A stretch of 46,654 nucleotides of DNA, taken from contig CALWVE010000015.1 in assembly GCA_944384905.1 (NCBI GenBank), positions 1 to 46,654 on the forward strand, given 5' to 3'. The notes under the pieces are model-generated. The model did no database searches, was not told the origin of the DNA, and saw only the letters and a list, made by a program, of their open reading frames with translations. Made by a program: the position numbers and the translations under genes. This stretch comes from an uncultured Clostridia bacterium. Its GTDB lineage: Bacteria; Bacillota; Clostridia; Oscillospirales; Acutalibacteraceae. Shown here in pieces: positions 35,287 through 46,100 of the stretch (the first letter of the stretch is position 1; each line of letters opens with the position of its first letter).

Positions 35287-36951
35287 TTATTTCATCACGG
35301 CACCGGTATCGGCTCCGCTGACCTGACGGGCATAGCGGGAAAGCCAGCCGGTTTTGATGTTGGGCTCACGCGGTACGGCAACCGCACGGCGGGCGGCGAA
35401 TTCTTCGTCGCTGACCTGAGCGTGAATCGATGCGTTCGGGATATCGATTTCGATCAGATCGCCCTCTTTCAGCAGACCAATGTTGCCGCCTTCGGCCGCT
35501 TCGGGAGAAACATGGCCGATGGAAGCGCCGCGGCTCGCGCCGGAGAAACGTCCGTCGGTGATGAGCGCCACGGTTTTATCCAGCTTCATACCGGCCAGCG
35601 CGCTGGTCGGATTCAGCATTTCGCGCATACCCGGGCCGCCCTTGGGGCCTTCGTAGCGGATAACCACCACGTCGCCGTCGTGAATCTGTCCGGCGTAGAT
35701 GGCGGCGATCGCTTCATCCTCGCTGTCAAACACACGGGCGGGACCGGTGTGGCAGAGCATTTCGGGCGCTACGGCACTGCGCTTGACTACGCAGCCGCGC
35801 TGTGCGATATTGCCCCAGAGAATCTGGATACCGCCGGTGGGGCTATAGGGATTCTCCAGCGGACGGATGGAACCTTCTTCGCGCATGAACTTACCGGCGA
35901 TATTTTCGCCGACCGTTTTACCGGTAACGGTAAGCGCGGTGGGATCGATATGTCCGCCCTTGAGCAGTTCGTTCTGCACGGCCGGAATACCGCCTGCGCG
36001 ATCGAGATCTTCGATGTGCGTGGGGCCGGCCGGCGCCAGGTGGCACAGGTTGGGCGTCACAGCACTCATCTCATTGAAAATCTTCAGATCCAGCGGAACA
36101 CCGGCTTCGTTGGCGATAGCCAGCAGGTGCAGTACGCTGTTGGAAGAGCAGCCCAGCGCCATATCGCAGGCCAGGGCGTTACGGATCGACTTTTCATTGA
36201 TGATCTGGCGGGCAGTGATATTCTTCTTCACCAGATCCATAATCGCCATACCGGCGTGCTTGGCCAGCTGCATACGTTTGCTGCTCACGGCCGGATACGT
36301 GCCGTTTCCGGGCAGTGCGATACCGATGGCTTCGCACAGGCAGTTCATGGAGTTTGCGGTATACATGCCCGCGCAGCTTCCGCAACCGGGGCAGCAGCCC
36401 TGCTCACACTCGGTGAGTTTTTCCTCGTCGATCAGGCCGGCCTTATAGGCGCCAACCGCTTCGAACATCTTGGAAAGGCTGACTTTTTCGCCGTCGTACA
36501 GACCGGCCAGCATCGGGCCGCCGCTGCACACCACGGCAGGAATATCCATACGCACGGCCGCCATGACCATGCCGGGAACGATTTTATCGCAGTTCGGGAT
36601 CAGCACCAAACCGTCGAGTTGGTGCGCCATCGTCATGGTTTCTACGCTGTCGGCGATCAGTTCGCGCGAAGCCAGCGAATATTTCATGCCAATATGACCC
36701 ATGGCGATACCGTCGCACACGCCGATGGACGGAATCAGAATCGGGGTGCCGCCGGCCATACGGACGCCGGCTTTTACGGCTTCAGCAATTTTATCAAGAT
36801 GGAAATGCCCGGGCACGATCTCGCTGTGTGCGCTGACCACGCCGATCAGCGGACGATCGAGTTCTTCTTTGGTGTAGCCCATGGCATAGAACAAGCTGCG
36901 GTTCGGGGCACGTTCAGCCCCGCGGGTAACGTTGTCGCTGCGAAGCGCCAT
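35287..36951 (-). CDS. ilvD: Dihydroxy-acid dehydratase
   Basis: Iron-sulfur enzyme that dehydrates 2,3-dihydroxy-isovalerate and -3-methylvalerate to the 2-oxo acids of valine and isoleucine. The 554-residue protein has the cluster cysteines in [26 protein letters not shown] and [16 protein letters not shown], and the late [18 protein letters not shown] 36951 follows GAAAGGAG. A terminator-like hairpin separates it from ilvC, so part of its expression may be uncoupled from the T-box operon. Confidence 0.97.
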   Translation of the reverse strand: MALRSDNVTRGAERAPNRSLFYAMGYTKEELDRPLIGVVSAHSEIVPGHFHLDKIAEAVKAGVRMAGGTPILIPSIGVCDGIAMGHIGMKYSLASRELIADSVETMTMAHQLDGLVLIPNCDKIVPGMVMAAVRMDIPAVVCSGGPMLAGLYDGEKVSLSKMFEAVGAYKAGLIDEEKLTECEQGCCPGCGSCAGMYTANSMNCLCEAIGIALPGNGTYPAVSSKRMQLAKHAGMAIMDLVKKNITARQIINEKSIRNALACDMALGCSSNSVLHLLAIANEAGVPLDLKIFNEMSAVTPNLCHLAPAGPTHIEDLDRAGGIPAVQNELLKGGHIDPTALTVTGKTVGENIAGKFMREEGSIRPLENPYSPTGGIQILWGNIAQRGCVVKRSAVAPEMLCHTGPARVFDSEDEAIAAIYAGQIHDGDVVVIRYEGPKGGPGMREMLNPTSALAGMKLDKTVALITDGRFSGASRGASIGHVSPEAAEGGNIGLLKEGDLIEIDIPNASIHAQVSDEEFAARRAVAVPREPNIKTGWLSRYARQVSGADTGAVMK

Positions 36952-36976
36952 TGGATACAGCTCCTTTCTGATACAA

Positions 36977-37010
36977 AAAGCCGAGAGGAGGTCAGGCTCC
37001 TCCCGGCTTT
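36977..37010 (-). terminator. Terminator-like hairpin between ilvC and ilvD
   Basis: AAAGCCG-GAGGAG pairs with CTCCTC-CGGCTTT with one mismatch. On the minus strand it is followed by T5 (CGGCTTTTTG). It lies 25 bases after ilvC and 25 before ilvD, and could cut read-through into ilvD. Confidence 0.7.
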
Positions 37011-37034
37011 GGGAATTACAGGTAAAATGAGGGA

Positions 37035-38045
<1,011 letters not shown>

Positions 38046-38129
38046 GATTTTGCTAGCTCCTTTACTAAATAAAATGTCTGGATAAATATGTGAAAGCGGT
38101 CGCAAAACGCGGCCTGCGTTTCGCCAAAA

Positions 38130-38633
38130 TTAAAGGGAATACGTTACTTTGCCGCGCTCCAAACCGGTTACGCCGGTACGGCACAGTTCCAGAATCTGGA
38201 ACGGAGCAAGTTCCGCCACAAAGCGATCGAGCGTTTCGGGGGCTTCCGTGAGCTCCAGCACCACGCAGCCGACAGACTGATCGATCATTTTGGCGCCGTA
38301 GAAAGAGGCAAGCTCCTCTACCCGGGGAAGATCACGGTCCTCGCAGGCGATTTTCACCAGCAGCAGTTCGCGAACCAGGCTGAACGAAGGTTCCAGCGGG
38401 AACACCATGCAGACTTCCACCAGTTTGGAAGTTTGCTTGACGATCTGCTCAAACTTGCTGTCGTCGCCCTGAGAAACGACCGTAATACGGGAAATTTTCG
38501 GGTTTTCGGTCTCAGCCACGTTCAGGCTGAGAATATTGAAGCCGCGCTGGCAAAACAGAGAGGTGATGCGCGCCAGCACGCCGGTGTTATTTTCAACGAT
38601 GAGGATCAGATATTGAATTTTGTCCATTGCCAT
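38130..38633 (-). CDS. ilvN: Acetolactate synthase small (regulatory) subunit
   Basis: Regulatory partner of IlvB that confers valine feedback inhibition. The 167-residue protein opens with the ACT domain (IQYLILIVENNTGVLARITS, about 5-24; RGFNILSLNVAETE) and ends with the C-terminal ALS-ss domain (about 85-160). The start at 38633 follows GAGGAGGAAAAGACA; the earlier in-frame ATG at 38654 overlaps the ilvB stop and lacks an RBS. The RBS itself lies just after the ilvB stop, giving tight coupling. Confidence 0.95.
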   Translation of the reverse strand: MAMDKIQYLILIVENNTGVLARITSLFCQRGFNILSLNVAETENPKISRITVVSQGDDSKFEQIVKQTSKLVEVCMVFPLEPSFSLVRELLLVKIACEDRDLPRVEELASFYGAKMIDQSVGCVVLELTEAPETLDRFVAELAPFQILELCRTGVTGLERGKVTYSL

Positions 38634-38646
38634 TGTCTTTTCCTCC

Positions 38647-40311
38647 TCATTCACAAATGGAATCCGCTACCGTCTTGCCGGCGGGAATCATCGGAAGCAC
38701 GCGTTCTTCGCGGTCGATGGCACATTCAATCCAAACCGGGCCGGTCTCTTTCAGCGCCTTGGCAAACGCTTCTTCAAATTCGGCCAGATTGCTGCAGCGG
38801 AAGCCCTTGGCGCCAAAGCCTTCGGCTACTTTTACGTAATCCGTTGCGCGTTCCGGTTCTGTGGAAGAAAGACGGCCGCCGTAGAATGCCTTCTGCCACT
38901 GACGTACCATGCCCAGCACCGCGTTGTTGAAAATCACGGTGATAACCGGCACATGATAGCTGACAGCCGTGCAGCATTCATTCATATTCATATGGAAAGA
39001 ACCGTCGCTCGTGATATGGATCACGCGGTTTTCGGGGCAGGCAATCTGTGCGCCGATGGCGGCGCCGTAGCCGTAGCCCATGGTTCCCAGACCGCCGCTG
39101 GTGATGAAGTGGTTCGGCGCAAGATGGTGAATATACTGAGCCGCCCACATCTGGTGCTGGCCTACGTCCGTAGCATAAATGGCGTTGGGACCGGCCATGC
39201 GGCAGATCGTATCGATCAGCTGATGCGGCTTGAGCACGCTCGGATCGTCTTTCGGGCGATAGTCGCGCGCCTGCCAGTCGGCAATCTGCTCGAGCCATTC
39301 CTTGTGCTCAGCGGGACGGATATGCTGATTCAGCTTTTTCAGGATATGTTTGATATCGCCGATCAGGCTGTAATCAACGGTTACGTTCTTATTGATTTCA
39401 CTGGGGTCGATATCCATGTGGATAATCTTGGCACGTGTACCGAAATGATCGGGATTGAGCGTGACGCGGTCGCTGAATCGCGTGCCGATGGCAAGCATCA
39501 CGTCGCACTGATCGGCCGCGCGGTTACACGAAATATTGCCGTGCATACCGATCATGCCCATATTCAGCGGTTCGCCGTAGCCCAGCACACCTGCCGCCAT
39601 CAGCGTATAGGAAGCGGGGATCTGCGCCTTCTGCATCAGTTCGCGCAGCTCATCGCCGGCTCCGGAAAGCCGTACGCCGCCGCCGAAATAAATGAACGGA
39701 CGCTGTGCGTCGTTGATGATGCGGGCGATATCTTCAAAATCGCCGTCCACTTCTTCGGGAAGCGCCGGTTTTTGCGGTTCGGTCGGTGTATATTCTGTAA
39801 TAGCCTGGGAAACATCTTTAGGAACATCCACAAGCACCGGGCCGCAGCGGCCGGAAGCCGCTATATAGAAGGCACGGCGAAGCGTATCGGCCAGCTCGCT
39901 GACATTGCGTACAACAAAGTTGTGCTTGGTAATCGACATCGTAATACCGGCGATGTACACTTCCTGGAAGCTATCGCAGCCGATGAGCGCCGTTCCAACG
40001 TTACCGGTGATGGCAACCATGGGAACGGAATCCATATAAGCCGTAGCGAGACCCGTCACCAGGTTTGTAGCGCCGGGGCCGCTGGTTGCAAGCACCACAC
40101 CCGTTTTACCGGTTGCGCGGGCGTAACCGTCAGCCGCGTGGGAAGCACCCTGTTCGTGCGCCGTCATCACATGATGAATGCGGTCCTGATATTTGTAAAG
40201 CGCGTCGTAAATATCCAGCACAGCGCCTCCGGGATAACCGAAGATCGTGTCTACGTTATGTTCAAGCAACACATTGGCAATAATTTCTGCACCATTGAGC
40301 TTCATAATCAA
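38647..40311 (-). CDS. ilvB: Acetolactate synthase large (catalytic) subunit
   Basis: ThDP-, FAD- and Mg-dependent enzyme condensing pyruvate with pyruvate or 2-oxobutyrate. The 554-residue protein has the catalytic Glu region VDTIFGYPGGAVLDIYDAL, then HEQGASHAADGYARATG (about 52-68), and the ThDP fold motif GDSFH-like TSDGSFHMNMNE (about 438-449), with GGLGTMGYGYGAAIGAQIA before it. First gene of T-box-ilvBNC. No strong RBS is visible ahead of the ATG at 40311. Confidence 0.97.
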   Translation of the reverse strand: MIMKLNGAEIIANVLLEHNVDTIFGYPGGAVLDIYDALYKYQDRIHHVMTAHEQGASHAADGYARATGKTGVVLATSGPGATNLVTGLATAYMDSVPMVAITGNVGTALIGCDSFQEVYIAGITMSITKHNFVVRNVSELADTLRRAFYIAASGRCGPVLVDVPKDVSQAITEYTPTEPQKPALPEEVDGDFEDIARIINDAQRPFIYFGGGVRLSGAGDELRELMQKAQIPASYTLMAAGVLGYGEPLNMGMIGMHGNISCNRAADQCDVMLAIGTRFSDRVTLNPDHFGTRAKIIHMDIDPSEINKNVTVDYSLIGDIKHILKKLNQHIRPAEHKEWLEQIADWQARDYRPKDDPSVLKPHQLIDTICRMAGPNAIYATDVGQHQMWAAQYIHHLAPNHFITSGGLGTMGYGYGAAIGAQIACPENRVIHITSDGSFHMNMNECCTAVSYHVPVITVIFNNAVLGMVRQWQKAFYGGRLSSTEPERATDYVKVAEGFGAKGFRCSNLAEFEEAFAKALKETGPVWIECAIDREERVLPMIPAGKTVADSICE

Positions 40312-40366
40312 ATCTGCCGCAGGAACTGCGGACGCCCCTTTCTTTAAAACTCATCGCCATGTAAAC

Positions 40367-40671
40367 AAAAAAGCCTTTTGCCCCCGGTTGAAGAGGCAAA
40401 AGGCTACATGACGTAACTTTCTGTGGTACCACTCTTGCTTGCCGCAAAAATGCGGCCGCTCAGTTCCCTGTATGAAAACAGGGCCCGCCGGATAACGGCA
40501 GCGCTCCGTTCGCGCCTACACAACCGGCCAATCGGCGGCCTTCGGGCGAAAGACTCCGGGAGGACTTTCACGCGGCACCGTCGCCGGCTTCCACCAGCCG
40601 CCGGCTCTCTGGGCTCGTATACCGTGCTACTTTTTCCCATCACAGTCACATTGATATCTAAATTTTTTACT
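40367..40671 (-). ncRNA. T-box leader of the ilv operon
   Basis: The minus-strand leader holds a GC-rich Stem I (AGAGAGCCGGCGGCTGGTGG region) and the T-box core AGAGTGGTACCACAG (about 40436-40422). The terminator AGCCTTTTGCC..GGCAAAAGGCT with T6 follows (40405-40367). A GTC triplet after TGAAA (about 40570) is a candidate valine specifier; this needs folding to confirm. Together with the promoter this explains the 566-base gap between ilvB and the ABC gene. Confidence 0.9.
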
Positions 40672-40700
40672 ATTGTAGCAGAGCGAAACCGCTTTGTCAA
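40672..40700 (-). promoter_or_regulatory. Promoter of the T-box-ilv operon
   Basis: On the minus strand TTGACA (40700-40695), 17 bases and TACAAT (40677-40672). Confidence 0.85.
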
Positions 40701-40878
40701 GACAAAGCGCAAAAAAATCCCGCGCGTTTTTTCTCCCCTATTTTTCGGCACCACAAATTTATAACCCGGATTTTTACATGACATGAACCCTATATTCATA
40801 GCCCATTCATATTTTTATTTTACAATGCGTTTTCGTACACATGAATAGACACCAAAGAAAACAAGGAGCGGTGCTTAT

Positions 40879-43503
40879 ATGCTGAAACTTTCTCAGATCG
40901 TCAAGACCTATGCGGCCGGGAGCACACAAGTGGAAGCGCTGCGCGGAATTGACATCGAATTCAGAAAAAATGAGTTCGTAGCCGTGCTGGGCCCTTCCGG
41001 ATGCGGCAAGACGACCCTACTCAACATCATCGGCGGATTGGATCGGTATGACTCCGGTGATCTTTCCATCAGCGGAAAATCAACCCGCCAGTTTAAAGAC
41101 GCCGACTGGGATTCCTATCGGAACCATTCCATCGGCTTTGTTTTTCAAAGCTACAACCTGATCCCGCATCAGACCGTACTGGCGAATGTGGAACTGGCCC
41201 TGACCCTTTCGGGCGTTTCGCGCGCCGAGCGCCGGCAGCGTGCTATCGAAGTTTTGCAGCGGGTTGGCCTGGGCGATCAGCTTCACAAAAAGCCCAACCA
41301 GATGTCGGGCGGACAGATGCAGCGCGTCGCCATTGCCCGCGCGTTGGTCAACGATCCGGAAATCTTGCTGGCCGACGAGCCCACTGGTGCCCTCGACAGC
41401 GAAACCAGCGTACAGATCATGGAGATTCTGCGCGAAGTAGCCAAGGATAAGCTGATTATCATGGTTACGCACAACCCGGAACTGGCTCAGCAATACGCCA
41501 CGCGTACCGTAAAACTGCTGGACGGCCAGATTGTGGGCGACAGCGATCCTTACACGAGCGAAGACGGCGTTGAACCCGCGCCGATGCAGACGAAAAAGAC
41601 TTCCATGTCTTTCTTCACGGCGTTTTCGCTCAGCCTGCAAAACCTGCTGACAAAAAAAGGCCGTACATTCATGGTCTGCTTTGCCGGCAGTATCGGCATC
41701 ATCGGCATTGCGCTGATTCTTTCGCTTTCCAGCGGTTTCCAATCTTATATCAATAAAGTGCAGGAAGACACGCTTTCTTCTTACCCCATCACCATCGAAT
41801 CGGAATCGATGAACATCGGCGATTTGATGACTTCGATGGCCGGGGTAAATCAGACGGACGAAAATTCGGATGACGGAAAGATCCACGCCAACAGCATGAT
41901 GAGCGAAATGGTTTCCACCATGCTTTCGAAAGTGGAAACCAACGATCTGGAGCAGTTCAAAAAGTATCTGGAAGAACACGAAGAAGAACTGGCGCCGTAT
42001 CTGACGGATATCCAGTACAGCTATCCTATGGAGCTGTATATTTACGGCAAAGAGGACGACGGCACCGTCTTCCAGGTCAATCCCAGCACGATGTTCGCTT
42101 CTTTCGAAGAAAACCAGCCCAGTTTCGCTTCCTCTTCTTCCATGTCGATGGGATTTGAAGTTTTTGAAGAACTGCTGGATAATCAGGAACTGCTCGATTC
42201 TCAGTACACGGTTCTGGCCGGGCACTGGCCGCAGGCTTACAATGAAGTAGTCTTGATTGCGGACGAAAACAACCGCGTCAGTGATGTGGTTTTGTATGCA
42301 TTGGGGCTTAAAGATCCAGAAGAAGCCGACGAGATGGTAGAAGCTATGATGAGCGGGAAAGAATTCGAACCGGAAGACCCCAACAGCAGCTACACCTATG
42401 ACGAAATTCTCTCAAAATCCTATAAGCTGTTCCTGCCTACCGATTCGTTTACCTACGATGAGGAAACCGGCCTTTGGAAAGACCACACCGGCGACAGCAG
42501 CTATATCCGCGACCACTACGAAGACGGCATCGACCTGAAAATCGTAGGCATCGTCCGCCCGCAGGAAGGCGCCGCGATTTCTGGCAGTTCCAGTGGAGTT
42601 GGCTATACCAAAGCGTTAACCGACTACATGGTGGAACAGATCGGCGAAAGCGAAGTTTTAAAAGCTCAGCTCGACCAGCCGGACACCGATATTTTCACGG
42701 GCATCGATTTCCCGAAAGACGACGAGGAAACGGTTGAAATCACCATCGACGACGTTTATGCTTATATCGAAACCCTGCCGCCCGAGCAGCAGGCTTCCAT
42801 GGCGCCGTATCTGGAAGCCATGACGGAAGAACAGATTGTCGAGATGTTCAAATCGAAAATCGCGCCCAACCAGACAGACGCCACTTACGAAGGAAATCTG
42901 GAAAAAATCGGGTATGTCAACGCCGATCAGCCTTCTTCCATCAACTTGTATGCTGTGGATTTTGCGGCCAAAGAATACCTGACTGATTTTATCCAGCGCT
43001 ACAACGACGACGCCCGCGCTGCCGGTGAAGAAGAGCGCGTGATTTCTTATACCGACTATATCGGTCTGATGCTCTCTTCCGTTTCTACGATCATCAACGC
43101 CATCACGTATGTATTGATCGCTTTCGTAGGCATTTCTCTGGTTGTTTCCTCCATTATGATCGGTATCATCACCTATATTTCCGTATTGGAACGTACCAAA
43201 GAAATCGGTATCCTGCGCTCGATCGGCGCTTCCAAGCGGGATATTTCCCGTGTGTTTAATGCCGAAACGCTCATTATCGGCCTAATCGCCGGCGGGCTTG
43301 GTATCGGCATCACGCTGCTTTTGAATATTCCGGCCAACTTCATTATCGAGGCCATTTCGGGCGTGCCGAATGTCGCCAGCCTACCGCCCGTGGGTGGAAT
43401 TATTCTGGTGGGCATCAGTGTATTGCTCACGGTACTGGCCGGTTTGATCCCCGCCGGAGCCGCCAAAAAGAAAGACCCTGTTGTAGCTCTCAGAACGGAA
43501 TAA
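40879..43503 (+). CDS. MacB-type ABC exporter, ATPase-permease fusion
   Basis: The 874-residue protein joins an ABC ATPase to an FtsX-type permease. The N-terminal ATPase (about 1-230) has Walker [11 protein letters not shown] (about 38-47), the signature [15 protein letters not shown] and Walker [16 protein letters not shown] first membrane helix (about 265-290) is followed by a large extracytoplasmic region of about 440 residues rich in Asp and Glu, then three C-terminal helices (about 735-870) containing the [20 protein letters not shown] coupling segment. MacB/LolCDE-like systems act by mechanotransmission, exporting peptides or envelope molecules; the substrate here is unknown. ATG 40879 follows AACAAGGAGCGG. 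Confidence 0.92.
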   Translation: MLKLSQIVKTYAAGSTQVEALRGIDIEFRKNEFVAVLGPSGCGKTTLLNIIGGLDRYDSGDLSISGKSTRQFKDADWDSYRNHSIGFVFQSYNLIPHQTVLANVELALTLSGVSRAERRQRAIEVLQRVGLGDQLHKKPNQMSGGQMQRVAIARALVNDPEILLADEPTGALDSETSVQIMEILREVAKDKLIIMVTHNPELAQQYATRTVKLLDGQIVGDSDPYTSEDGVEPAPMQTKKTSMSFFTAFSLSLQNLLTKKGRTFMVCFAGSIGIIGIALILSLSSGFQSYINKVQEDTLSSYPITIESESMNIGDLMTSMAGVNQTDENSDDGKIHANSMMSEMVSTMLSKVETNDLEQFKKYLEEHEEELAPYLTDIQYSYPMELYIYGKEDDGTVFQVNPSTMFASFEENQPSFASSSSMSMGFEVFEELLDNQELLDSQYTVLAGHWPQAYNEVVLIADENNRVSDVVLYALGLKDPEEADEMVEAMMSGKEFEPEDPNSSYTYDEILSKSYKLFLPTDSFTYDEETGLWKDHTGDSSYIRDHYEDGIDLKIVGIVRPQEGAAISGSSSGVGYTKALTDYMVEQIGESEVLKAQLDQPDTDIFTGIDFPKDDEETVEITIDDVYAYIETLPPEQQASMAPYLEAMTEEQIVEMFKSKIAPNQTDATYEGNLEKIGYVNADQPSSINLYAVDFAAKEYLTDFIQRYNDDARAAGEEERVISYTDYIGLMLSSVSTIINAITYVLIAFVGISLVVSSIMIGIITYISVLERTKEIGILRSIGASKRDISRVFNAETLIIGLIAGGLGIGITLLLNIPANFIIEAISGVPNVASLPPVGGIILVGISVLLTVLAGLIPAGAAKKKDPVVALRTE

Positions 43504-43516
43504 CAACTCTTTTAAA

Positions 43517-43566
43517 ACAAAAACAGGCTCTCTGCGCGGAATTTACCGCATCAGAGGGCCTGTTTT
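43517..43566. terminator. Bidirectional terminator between the ABC exporter and the XRE gene
   Basis: AAAACAGGC pairs with GCCTGTTTT around an imperfect inner stem, with T-rich sequence on both strands between the two convergent genes. Confidence 0.8.
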
Positions 43567-43575
43567 ATTGATCGA

Positions 43576-43944
43576 TCAGCCTGCATCATTTTTCCTTTGC
43601 AAAGTTGACCCGGATAATGTTTCTTCTTTTTTCAGGCTAAAACGAGCCAGCAGTTTTCCCTGCTCCAGCAAAAGCTCCTTTTGTTCTTTTGGCAGCAGGC
43701 GATAAAGCTGAAGCAATTCCTGTTCGCTGTGATCCTGTTCCACACCGGATTGAAAATCCAGAAGATAGTCTATTGTAACGTGAAAATAAGCAGCCAGAAG
43801 TTTCAGAATCTCAAAATCCGGTTCGCGCATGCCGCGGATATAATTTCCGATGGTTGTAGCCGCAATATTTAAATCGGCGGCCAACTGCTTCTGGGTCATG
43901 TTCCGGTCTTCCAGAAGTTCGCGCAGCACATCTCCAAAATTCAT
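43576..43944 (-). CDS. XRE-family helix-turn-helix regulator
   Basis: Small DNA-binding protein of 122 residues. The Cro/CI-type HTH spans about 4-60 (LRELLEDRNMTQKQLAADLN, TTIGNYIRGMREPDFEIL, FHVTIDYLLD). A Leu/Glu/Lys-rich helical tail follows (SEQELLQLYRLLPKEQKELL), likely for dimerisation. ATG 43944 follows GAGGTGAGTGG; a GTG two codons earlier is possible. It sits between the ABC exporter and the AT-rich lipoprotein and could control either (inference). No operator was recognised. Confidence 0.9.
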   Translation of the reverse strand: MNFGDVLRELLEDRNMTQKQLAADLNIAATTIGNYIRGMREPDFEILKLLAAYFHVTIDYLLDFQSGVEQDHSEQELLQLYRLLPKEQKELLLEQGKLLARFSLKKEETLSGSTLQRKNDAG

Positions 43945-44012
43945 AACCACTCACCTCATGGTTTATTCTAAATGAGGAAGGCAAAATAATTCTCGTAAAA
44001 CCACAAAATGAA

Positions 44013-44041
44013 TTGACAGAATTCGAACAGAGGCTTATAAT
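44013..44041 (+). promoter_or_regulatory. Promoter of the AT-rich lipoprotein gene
   Basis: A consensus promoter: TTGACA (44013-44018), 17 bases, TATAAT (44036-44041), 24 bases before the start codon. The RBS AGAAAGGG lies just after it. Confidence 0.85.
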
Positions 44042-44065
44042 TATTCAAACAACCAAGAAAGGGTT

Positions 44066-45466
44066 ATGAAAATAAATTGTTTAAACACAGAAAAAAAGTA
44101 TTTGTTATTTATTGTGTTTATTATGTTTATTGCAACGCTAAATTTATCAGCTTGTAAAAATAATAAAGAAAGTACCGTTAGTTATCAAAATAGTACAGTA
44201 TCAAATGAAGTTGAAAAAAATGAAACAGGAGTAAACATTGATGGGTCTATTATTAGTTGGGCTAATATGAAAATAGACAACCCTGATTTAAATCTTACCG
44301 AAGATCAAATACAAGTACTCAAGTACTTTGATGTAGATTATTTGAATGTTTCTGAGTACAACTCGTTACAGAAATACCCTGAAATCTTTAGAAACGCTCA
44401 AATATCTATTAACGGCTTGGTAATCAAAATGCTTGAAACCAACGATTCGACGTATCAATGTCTGGTTTGGATGAATGGTAATCCAGGAATTGGAGACGAA
44501 TGTGTACAGCCTACTAATAATGAATTTTTTGTTGCAACAGGAAAACATCCAGAAAATGGGCGTATAACCGAAGGGGATTGGCTTCAATGGTATGGTCGTT
44601 ATCAAGATGTTAAAAATTATACAATAAATGGAAATAAAAGCTATTATCCCTCTTTGAGCGTAAATTACACTGTAAAATGCAACCAAGCAGGAGCTGAAGA
44701 ACGTTTCGACTTAAGCGAAATTCAAAAAGTAGCAAAAGCAATTCTGGGAGAAAATATTAAAATTAAAGAACCTATTTATGGAGAAGACTTTACACTAGAT
44801 GAATTACATTATCCTCAGTATAAATTTTATCCCGTAATCCCAGATAATCAATCCAATGCAAATTTTTCTAAATTTGAATTTTCTCAAATGAACGGATTTA
44901 TTCGAGATGCAAATTCAACATTAGAAGAAGAACGCCGATTCTTTGTTTCGGCAGATTTTCAGCACTATATTATTACCGTTTACGAACGCAATTTGAAACT
45001 CATGTATTTAGAGTATTATGACAGAGATTATAATAAATTGTGGAGCAGAGAATTTCAAAATGTTGACAATGCAGTCTTAGATTACACATCTGAAACCATT
45101 TATTTGGTAGCTGATAATGACCTATATATGATTGATGCTAAAAATGGGGAAGATATATCACAACCCGTTTTGGTTGGAGAAAAAACAACCATTAATGTTG
45201 TTCAAGATGGAATTATTATGGTTGGCAAGGGAAATAAAGATAATATTATGAAAACCGATATAAATGGAAATATTATTTGGAAAACAAGTGCCGACATCGA
45301 AATAACAAACTGTGGAGGGCTTCAAATTATTGATGGAACAATTGTAGCCAATTTAGTTCAATCTGAGCGTAACGACAATGAATATACATATATTTCAAAA
45401 ATGGTAGCAATTGATTCCAATGGGAATATTATATCTGAATTTATAGATGCAAAATATCCCTACTAA
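44066..45466 (+). CDS. AT-rich lipoprotein with C-terminal propeller-like repeats
   Basis: Unrecognised 466-residue predicted lipoprotein. The signal ends at the lipobox LSAC (Cys about 30) and is followed by a Ser/Asn/Glu tether. The middle part (about 60-290) is unassigned. The last 130 residues show spaced DNDLYMIDAKNGED, KTDINGNIIWKTSADIEI and VAIDSNGNIIS segments, reminiscent of PQQ-like beta-propeller blades. Base and codon use are clearly different from all neighbours: AAT, AAA, TTA and ATT dominate and the gene is strikingly A+T rich. This suggests recent horizontal acquisition. It has its own consensus promoter and terminator. Confidence 0.8.
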   Translation: MKINCLNTEKKYLLFIVFIMFIATLNLSACKNNKESTVSYQNSTVSNEVEKNETGVNIDGSIISWANMKIDNPDLNLTEDQIQVLKYFDVDYLNVSEYNSLQKYPEIFRNAQISINGLVIKMLETNDSTYQCLVWMNGNPGIGDECVQPTNNEFFVATGKHPENGRITEGDWLQWYGRYQDVKNYTINGNKSYYPSLSVNYTVKCNQAGAEERFDLSEIQKVAKAILGENIKIKEPIYGEDFTLDELHYPQYKFYPVIPDNQSNANFSKFEFSQMNGFIRDANSTLEEERRFFVSADFQHYIITVYERNLKLMYLEYYDRDYNKLWSREFQNVDNAVLDYTSETIYLVADNDLYMIDAKNGEDISQPVLVGEKTTINVVQDGIIMVGKGNKDNIMKTDINGNIIWKTSADIEITNCGGLQIIDGTIVANLVQSERNDNEYTYISKMVAIDSNGNIISEFIDAKYPY

Positions 45467-45510
45467 ATCTGATTATACGCCCTTGAAGAAGATAGATCTT
45501 CAAAAAATGC

Positions 45511-45555
45511 AAGCAGAAAGACGTCCCGCATTTGGAACGTCTTTCTGCTTTTTTT
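45511..45555 (+). terminator. Terminator of the AT-rich lipoprotein gene
   Basis: AAGCAGAAAGACGT (45511-45524) pairs perfectly with ACGTCTTTCTGCTT (45537-45550), followed by T5. Confidence 0.9.
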
Positions 45556-45581
45556 AGTTGGAACACTTTTTAAGGGACAGG

Positions 45582-45589
45582 CATACACT
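45582..45589 (+). promoter_or_regulatory. Candidate sigma-E (mother-cell) -10 element before cotJ
   Basis: CATACACT matches the sporulation sigma-E -10 pattern CATACAnT and lies 58 bases before cotJA, where mother-cell expression is expected. I did not find a clear sigma-E -35 at the proper distance, so this rests on one hexamer-like match. Confidence 0.4.
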
Positions 45590-45646
45590 GCAAGTAAACG
45601 GCAGGACAATCGCTCTGCCGATCCCGTAAACGAAAGGAGATTCCGT

Positions 45647-45847
45647 ATGGCTTCATCCCGCGAAGAATCGCAAAACCGTCCGGTGCCGAATACCCCTTTG
45701 CCGGAAGAACTGTCGCTGGCTATGGCCTATATTCCCTTCCAGACATATGGCGATGTTTTTCCCGCAGAAAAAGCGCTGGAAGCAGGAACGCTGTTCCCTG
45801 ATTTGGATAAACCGTTTTACGGCAGAAGAGGAGGCATGCCCCGATGA
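45647..45847 (+). CDS. cotJA: Spore coat-associated protein CotJA
   Basis: Small spore-coat protein of 66 residues, first of the cotJABC operon made in the mother cell during sporulation. The family segment ELSLAMAYIPFQTYGDVFPA (about 21-40) and the closing LFPDLDKPFYGRR (about 50-62) are clear. ATG 45647 follows GAAAGGAGATTCCGT. Its stop overlaps the cotJB start as ATGA, giving translational coupling. Confidence 0.9.
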   Translation: MASSREESQNRPVPNTPLPEELSLAMAYIPFQTYGDVFPAEKALEAGTLFPDLDKPFYGRRGGMPR

Positions 45848-46098
45848 AAGAACAGGATGCGATGCGCCGCCGACTTTCCGCCTTGCAATTTGCCGCCTGG
45901 GAACTGCATCTGTTTCTGGATTCTCATCCCAACAACATCCAGGCAGCCGCACGTCTGGCCGATTACCGAAACAAAATAGAAACGCTGAAAACCGAATACG
46001 AAGAAAAATACGGTCCGTTAAATCTGACAAGCCGGACCGCCAGCCGCTGGGCATGGATCACCGATCCGTGGCCGTGGGACGTACAGGAGGATGACTGA
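45844..46098 (+). CDS. cotJB: Spore coat protein CotJB
   Basis: CotJB partner protein of 84 residues. The recognisable core is LQFAAWELHLFLDSHPNN (about 12-29), then a central ADYRNKIETLKTEYEEKYGPL and the family ending WAWITDPWPWD (about 69-79). It overlaps cotJA by 4 bases and is separated from cotJC by two bases, with its RBS (AGAGGAGGCATGCC) inside cotJA. It helps build the inner coat layer with CotJC. Confidence 0.9.
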   Translation: MKEQDAMRRRLSALQFAAWELHLFLDSHPNNIQAAARLADYRNKIETLKTEYEEKYGPLNLTSRTASRWAWITDPWPWDVQEDD

Positions 46099-46100
46099 GT

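Noticed and set aside
40262..40799. Short minus-strand open frames inside the ilv leader
   Set aside because: The region is explained by promoter, Stem I, T-box core and terminator; no RBS-linked peptide was seen.
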